From the NCBI GenBank assembly GCA_017629615.1, contig JAGBWT010000055.1, forward strand, positions 1 to 6,258: a stretch of DNA of 6,258 bases, given 5' to 3'. Positions within the stretch are counted from its first letter, which is position 1. Each line of letters begins with the position of its first letter. The position numbers and the translations under genes were made by a program. The notes beneath the pieces were generated by a model. It made no database searches. It saw nothing but the letters and a program-made list of their open reading frames with translations, and was not told the origin of the DNA. The DNA is from Alistipes sp. (GTDB taxonomy: Bacteria > Bacteroidota > Bacteroidia > Bacteroidales > Rikenellaceae). Positions 6,243 through 6,258 of this stretch are shown piece after piece.

Positions 6243-6258
6243 TATAGCCTACCCATTC

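Overview
The window is a compact chromosomal segment of a Bacteroidota bacterium, most likely an Alistipes-like member of the Rikenellaceae. Four things support this. A GldE-type CNNM/CBS membrane protein is present, a family variant typical of Bacteroidota. The YebC protein starts with the Bacteroidota-style MGRAFEYRKARK. The -7 promoter boxes fit the Bacteroidota TAnnTTTG pattern and there are no strong Shine-Dalgarno sequences. The coding DNA is moderately GC-rich with heavy use of TCG. The genus is an inference from overall character and not from a marker gene.

Bases 1-4606 carry a tightly packed plus-strand gene run, probably one transcription unit whose promoter lies upstream of the window. 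In order it holds: the C-terminal end of an unidentified proline-rich protein; gldE; an Sfp-type 4'-phosphopantetheinyl transferase overlapping gldE by 8 bp; a MATE-family multidrug/metabolite exporter; and an EamA/DMT-family 10-TM transporter with an unclear start codon. Spacings range from an overlap to about 20 bp, so translational coupling is likely.

Bases 4593-5156 on the minus strand encode a short TsaC/Sua5-type L-threonylcarbamoyladenylate synthase, which converges on the DMT gene with a 14-bp tail-to-tail overlap. Bases 5157-5285 form an AT-rich divergent promoter region with one TAnnTTTG box facing each way. Bases 5286-5999 on the plus strand encode a YebC/PmpR/TACO1-family protein. 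Both genes flanking this promoter region concern translation: tRNA t6A37 synthesis, and a family with proposed roles in transcription regulation or ribosome rescue.

Bases 6000-6258 hold no gene but are structurally rich. A roughly 126-bp imperfect palindrome begins in the yebC stop codon. Immediately after it come a perfect 19-bp terminator hairpin with a T-tract and then an array of about eight 9-bp GTTAGGGNC-like repeats running almost to the window end.

I found no defence system, CRISPR array, transposase, tRNA or rRNA. The genes are ordinary housekeeping and transport genes. The least explained items are the palindrome/terminator/tandem-repeat cluster, the start of the DMT transporter gene, and the identity of the first partial gene.
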